NCBI GenBank assembly: GCA_020426085.1
Contig: JAGQQP010000248.1
Coordinates: 1 to 6,372, forward strand
Direction of reading: 5' to 3'
DNA from: Planctomycetaceae bacterium
Lineage (GTDB): Bacteria; Planctomycetota; Planctomycetia; Planctomycetales; Planctomycetaceae
Length of the DNA stretch: 6,372 nucleotides
The translations under genes and the position numbers were made by a program. The notes below the pieces were generated by a model. That model saw nothing but the letters and a program-made list of their open reading frames with translations. It did not search any database and was not told the DNA's origin. This document shows positions 6,242-6,372 of this stretch, piece after piece; within the stretch, counting starts at the first letter, position 1; every line of letters begins with the position of its first letter.

Positions 6242-6372
6242 ATGCCCGATAAATCAATGCCCGAGATAGTAGAAACCATCATCCGAGACCGCAAAACAGA
6301 AAAGGTTATGTGTGATATTGAAGCACATCAGGCTGTTCCCGCTGATATCGCGGAACGTAATCGCAAGATCGT
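6242..6372 (+). CDS. Start of a protein-coding gene, cut by the window edge
   Basis: An open frame of 43 complete codons runs from ATG at 6242 to the end of the window without a stop. AGGA lies 6 bases before the ATG, the best-placed Shine-Dalgarno in the window, which supports this start over the second in-frame ATG at 6257. The visible protein begins MPDKSMPEIVETIIRDRKTE and has no signal peptide, so it is probably cytoplasmic. The pattern ETIIRDRKTEKVM is loosely like the N-terminus of nitroreductase-family proteins (ETIRxRRT), but this is too little to name a function. It starts 133 bp after the preceding gene, with an operator-like palindrome in the gap, which suggests its own promoter. 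Codon use looks ordinary for the window. Confidence 0.7.
   Translation, partial: MPDKSMPEIVETIIRDRKTEKVMCDIEAHQAVPADIAERNRKI

Overview
The window looks like a piece of a planctomycete chromosome. The strongest reason is the adjacent pair of a PSCyt2/PSD1 (DUF1549/DUF1553) protein and a Tat-exported DUF1501 protein, a pairing typical of Planctomycetes and their relatives. A sigma-70 factor with added helix-turn-helix (HTH) modules fits the same group. A Gimesia-like member of the Planctomycetaceae is a reasonable guess from the moderate GC and codon use, but this is inference.

Layout. Positions 1-221 hold no gene, but they carry a very clean intrinsic terminator (13-bp perfect stem plus T7, minus strand) for the sigma-factor gene, which occupies 222-1892 on the minus strand. 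A 688-bp AT-richer intergenic region (1893-2580) separates it from a divergent plus-strand cluster. That region holds no convincing gene, but it does hold a perfect CRP-type half-site pair (TGTGA-N6-TCACA), a terminator-like hairpin on the plus strand and two AT-rich palindromes. The plus-strand cluster is a short PSCyt2/PSD1 protein (2581-4185), then 26 bp later a DUF1501 gene (4212-5493) interrupted by one extra G near 5198-5201, then after 81 bp a small membrane-anchored protein of unknown function (5575-6108). A further gene with a good Shine-Dalgarno begins at 6242 and runs off the right edge. It is preceded by a perfect 12-bp palindrome.

How the genes may work together. The PSCyt2/PSD1 and DUF1501 proteins are both predicted to be exported and are probably co-transcribed. 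In planctomycetes such pairs are thought to act together outside the cytoplasm, but their biochemical role is not established. The sigma factor is a separate, divergently transcribed regulator, and nothing in the sequence proves that it controls the neighbouring operon.

I see no CRISPR array, tRNA, rRNA, insertion sequence, phage gene or defence system. The points most worth a second look are the DUF1501 frameshift, the HTH-rich sigma factor with altered -10-reading residues, and the CRP-like site in the divergent intergenic region.
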